Of a stretch of 64,000 nt of DNA, positions 57,001 to 60,000 are shown piece after piece. The notes below the pieces were generated by a model. The model made no database searches, was not told the DNA's origin, and saw nothing but the letters and a program-made list of their open reading frames with translations. The stretch's first letter is position 1. Each line of letters begins with the position of its first letter. The position numbers were made by a program, and so were the translations under genes. Where the stretch lies: assembly GCA_017311185.1 (NCBI GenBank), contig JAESUZ010003090.1, forward strand, positions 591,323 to 655,322, in the 5' to 3' direction. Origin of the DNA: Proteles cristata cristata. Its lineage: Eukaryota; Chordata; Mammalia; Carnivora; Hyaenidae.

Positions 57001-60000
57001 TTGTCTTCTGGGCAAATGAGCTCCAGCCACACTGTGGCTGAGAGCTATACAACAAACAGAAGCAGATCTCAGGACTCTGGGGACAAGATGGTCCCCTGGC
57101 TGTGTATGAAGCTTCTGCTGGAAATGATCTTTGTTGAGCTCATGACTGTGCTTCGAGCTGGCTAGAGCTTCTCCTGCTGTTTAGGGCAGTGAATGCCCAC
57201 TTCCAGAGGGCATTCCAGTTCCCCAGTGGCCTGTTAGGGTGTCCTTGATTTGTTAAACTCTCCAGACAAATGAGGCTTGGGAATTGCTGCTCCACCATAC
57301 TGCCTGGGGCCTCACCAGTCAAAGCCCAGGAGAGATGGGGATGCTGACCACATGTATATGGTACAGGTAGGCTCACACCTGCTCCAAATCAATCAGTACC
57401 AGACCAGCGCTTCCAATGTCTGTCAGATCTCCTCACCCCTTGTTACTTGTGCTTATAAAGGGATTTTCAGTCTCATGTGTAGTAGGGGCTACTTGACCCT
57501 GCATAAAGAAAGAAGGGGAGGGGTCAGCAGAGGGTGCTCATGGCCCAAATGAAAGTAATTAGCCATGGCCCTTTACCTGTTTCCTTAGCAGCTCCCTGGA
57601 GCCTTTAATTCAGAACATCATGGAAAGTTTCTGAATAGTAATGAAGGTTTCTGAATAGAACACGTTGCAACATATCCCTGCTAGCACAGAAACCTCCTCT
57701 CTTGTGCTTGACCACTATCAGATACCTCTTTTCCTTCCCCATTTCACACCCATTCTGCAGGGGAGCCAGGAGAGCCTTGTCCAGTTCTGGCCATGAGGGT
57801 GCTACGTCCCACCCCATGGAGTCCCAGTTGTCTTGACCTGTGGCCTGGGTTGGCCCTCTGGGGAAGAGAGGACTGGGTAATGATTCCCTTGTCCTGTTAA
57901 CCTCTTCTTGCTCCCACACCCTGTCTCTGTCCCCTGCATCACTGGACACTCCCAATATCCCCCTGCATTGGGTGACAGCCCCATGAGAGACTACTGTGCC
58001 TAGTTTGATGGCCAGTGAACATTGAGGACATCACAGACATTGGAAGAAATTCATCACAGGGGGAGCAGTCCCTCATGGCCATCATTATCCTTGAAGATGG
58101 ATTTGAGGCCCTTTGTTAACAGGCATCAGGAAGGAAATCTGGGGGCCCTGACAAAGGGAAAAGCTATTCCATCCTTGCCTACCCCAGTCCTAGGCATGAC
58201 AAGGTGCTCCATCAAGGGCTTCCTGTTTATGAGCTTCCAGCTCTGACTGGAGGGGAAAACACAGCCCAGTACTGAGGGCCCATGTGCCCCTCCGTACAAC
58301 TTCCTTAAAATGTGGCTTCATACGGCTTTGTGTGGCAACTATATCCCACACTGACCTTACCCTAGTAAGTGAGATAAAAGCCCCTGAAACTGGCATTTAT
58401 GAAGAAGAGGCTGCACAGTGGTCCTGATTTGTTAGGGTGGGGAAGTTTAGGGCCCTATAAGGCCCAAATCCAGGCCAGAACTATCCTGCCCCAGGTCTAG
58501 CTCAGCCCAGAGGTCTGCAGCTCAGGAAGGACCTGGAGTGCACCCTTCCCAGCTGGCCCTCAGGAACCCACCTCTCGGAGCTTAGTCAGTTTCTGCATCC
58601 TCACTGGCTGCACTTGTATCTGAAAGTCTTTGAGTCCAGGTGCCTTGGCCAGTTTGCTGCCAGCTTTGCCTGAAAAACGCTTCTCTTCCTCTGCCAGAGG
58701 CAGCTTGGCAAGTACTTTCTGCAGCCGGGGGCCAGGTTCTTCAGGACCACTGTCCCTGGAGACCCCCCGCAGTAGGGGCGGCCGGGAAGCTGGGGGCCAC
58801 AGCTCAGCTTTGGAGCCAAACTTTGACCCTGTCGGCTCTCCAGCTATATCTTTTCCCTCGGGGGTCAGGGGAACCACCCCTCCAGATCCCTGGGCTGGAC
58901 CTCTAGGCAGAGGGCTGCCCTCCCTGGCTGTCTTCAGAAGCGCCTTTCCCAGCTCATTTTCAGCAGAAGCAGGCTGAGGGCTATTCAAGGCCATTTTCCC
59001 ACCACTGCCTATGCCAGAAGCTGAGCCCTTGTGTGTGGCCTCAGAGCACAGGAGGGGATCACAGTTTTCCTTTTGTTCAATTGCAATCTCTTTGGGCTTC
59101 TCAGTTGTGGAAGAACGAGGAGTCAGCTTGCCCTGAGACACTTTCTTCTGGTCATTCTGCTTCCGGTCAGCTAGCCCTTTGGAGACATTCTGAAAGAGAC
59201 AAGGTACAGCTAGAACTCTAGAGGCAGCCTGGAGAGGAAAGAAGTGTGGCCACTTTCACTATGGGGTCTCTGCCTCCACAGACCTAAGGGGCCTGTGTGT
59301 TTGTGTGCGTGTGTGTGCATTAAGTGCTAGGGGAGGGCTTCTGTCATATCTGAACCAGTAAAGGGGATCCACAGACAAGACTGAGGTCTGTAAAACAGAT
59401 AGGACAAGGGGACCTGCCATTTACAATTTGCCAAGAACTTCCCAAAGGCTAGGATCTGTGGAGGACAGTGGAATAGAGGGCAGATTGGGGGCAGTCACAA
59501 GTTTTGGCCTTGACTCAGTTGCTCTCGTTTCTAGTCCTGATTCTTCCTGGCAAGGATCTTAACTCTTAGGGGACTCAGTTTCTCATCAGATTTGTGAAAC
59601 CTCTGGAATCAGTGAAAATGTATATGTGTGTTTATGTTTGTGTGTTGCATTTTTCTGGGAAGAGAATCCACATCTTTCAATAATTTCACAGCAAGTTGGT
59701 CTGAAAGAGGTTAAGGATCATTGGAACAGGTGATTCTTGCAAAAGTGATATCTTTCTTATTTCATTTCCCAAGGGAAACCTGCTTGTGAGTATTTGTGTG
59801 GCTATCTTGTGTGAGTCCTGACACTCTCCCAGAGGACTCTATTCCAGCTCCAGTTCTAGATGATATTATGTTTTATGCTGCCCTCAACACAACCTTGAGC
59901 ACTTTGCTCTGAGTAGGGGTGGGACCCTTCTAATGCTCATCAGCAAAGATAAGGTTTTCTAGGCTGCCCCCAGGAAGAATCCCAACCAGGCACTGGAACT

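Noticed and set aside
57605..57984. 116-codon minus-strand frame in the intron between exons E and F
   Set aside because: Flanking exons join in phase without it and the peptide does not resemble IRAG1.
58630..58977. Open frames of 88-115 codons on the plus strand
   Set aside because: They are antisense shadows of the GC-rich IRAG1 exon E; the minus frame matches the protein and splice sites.
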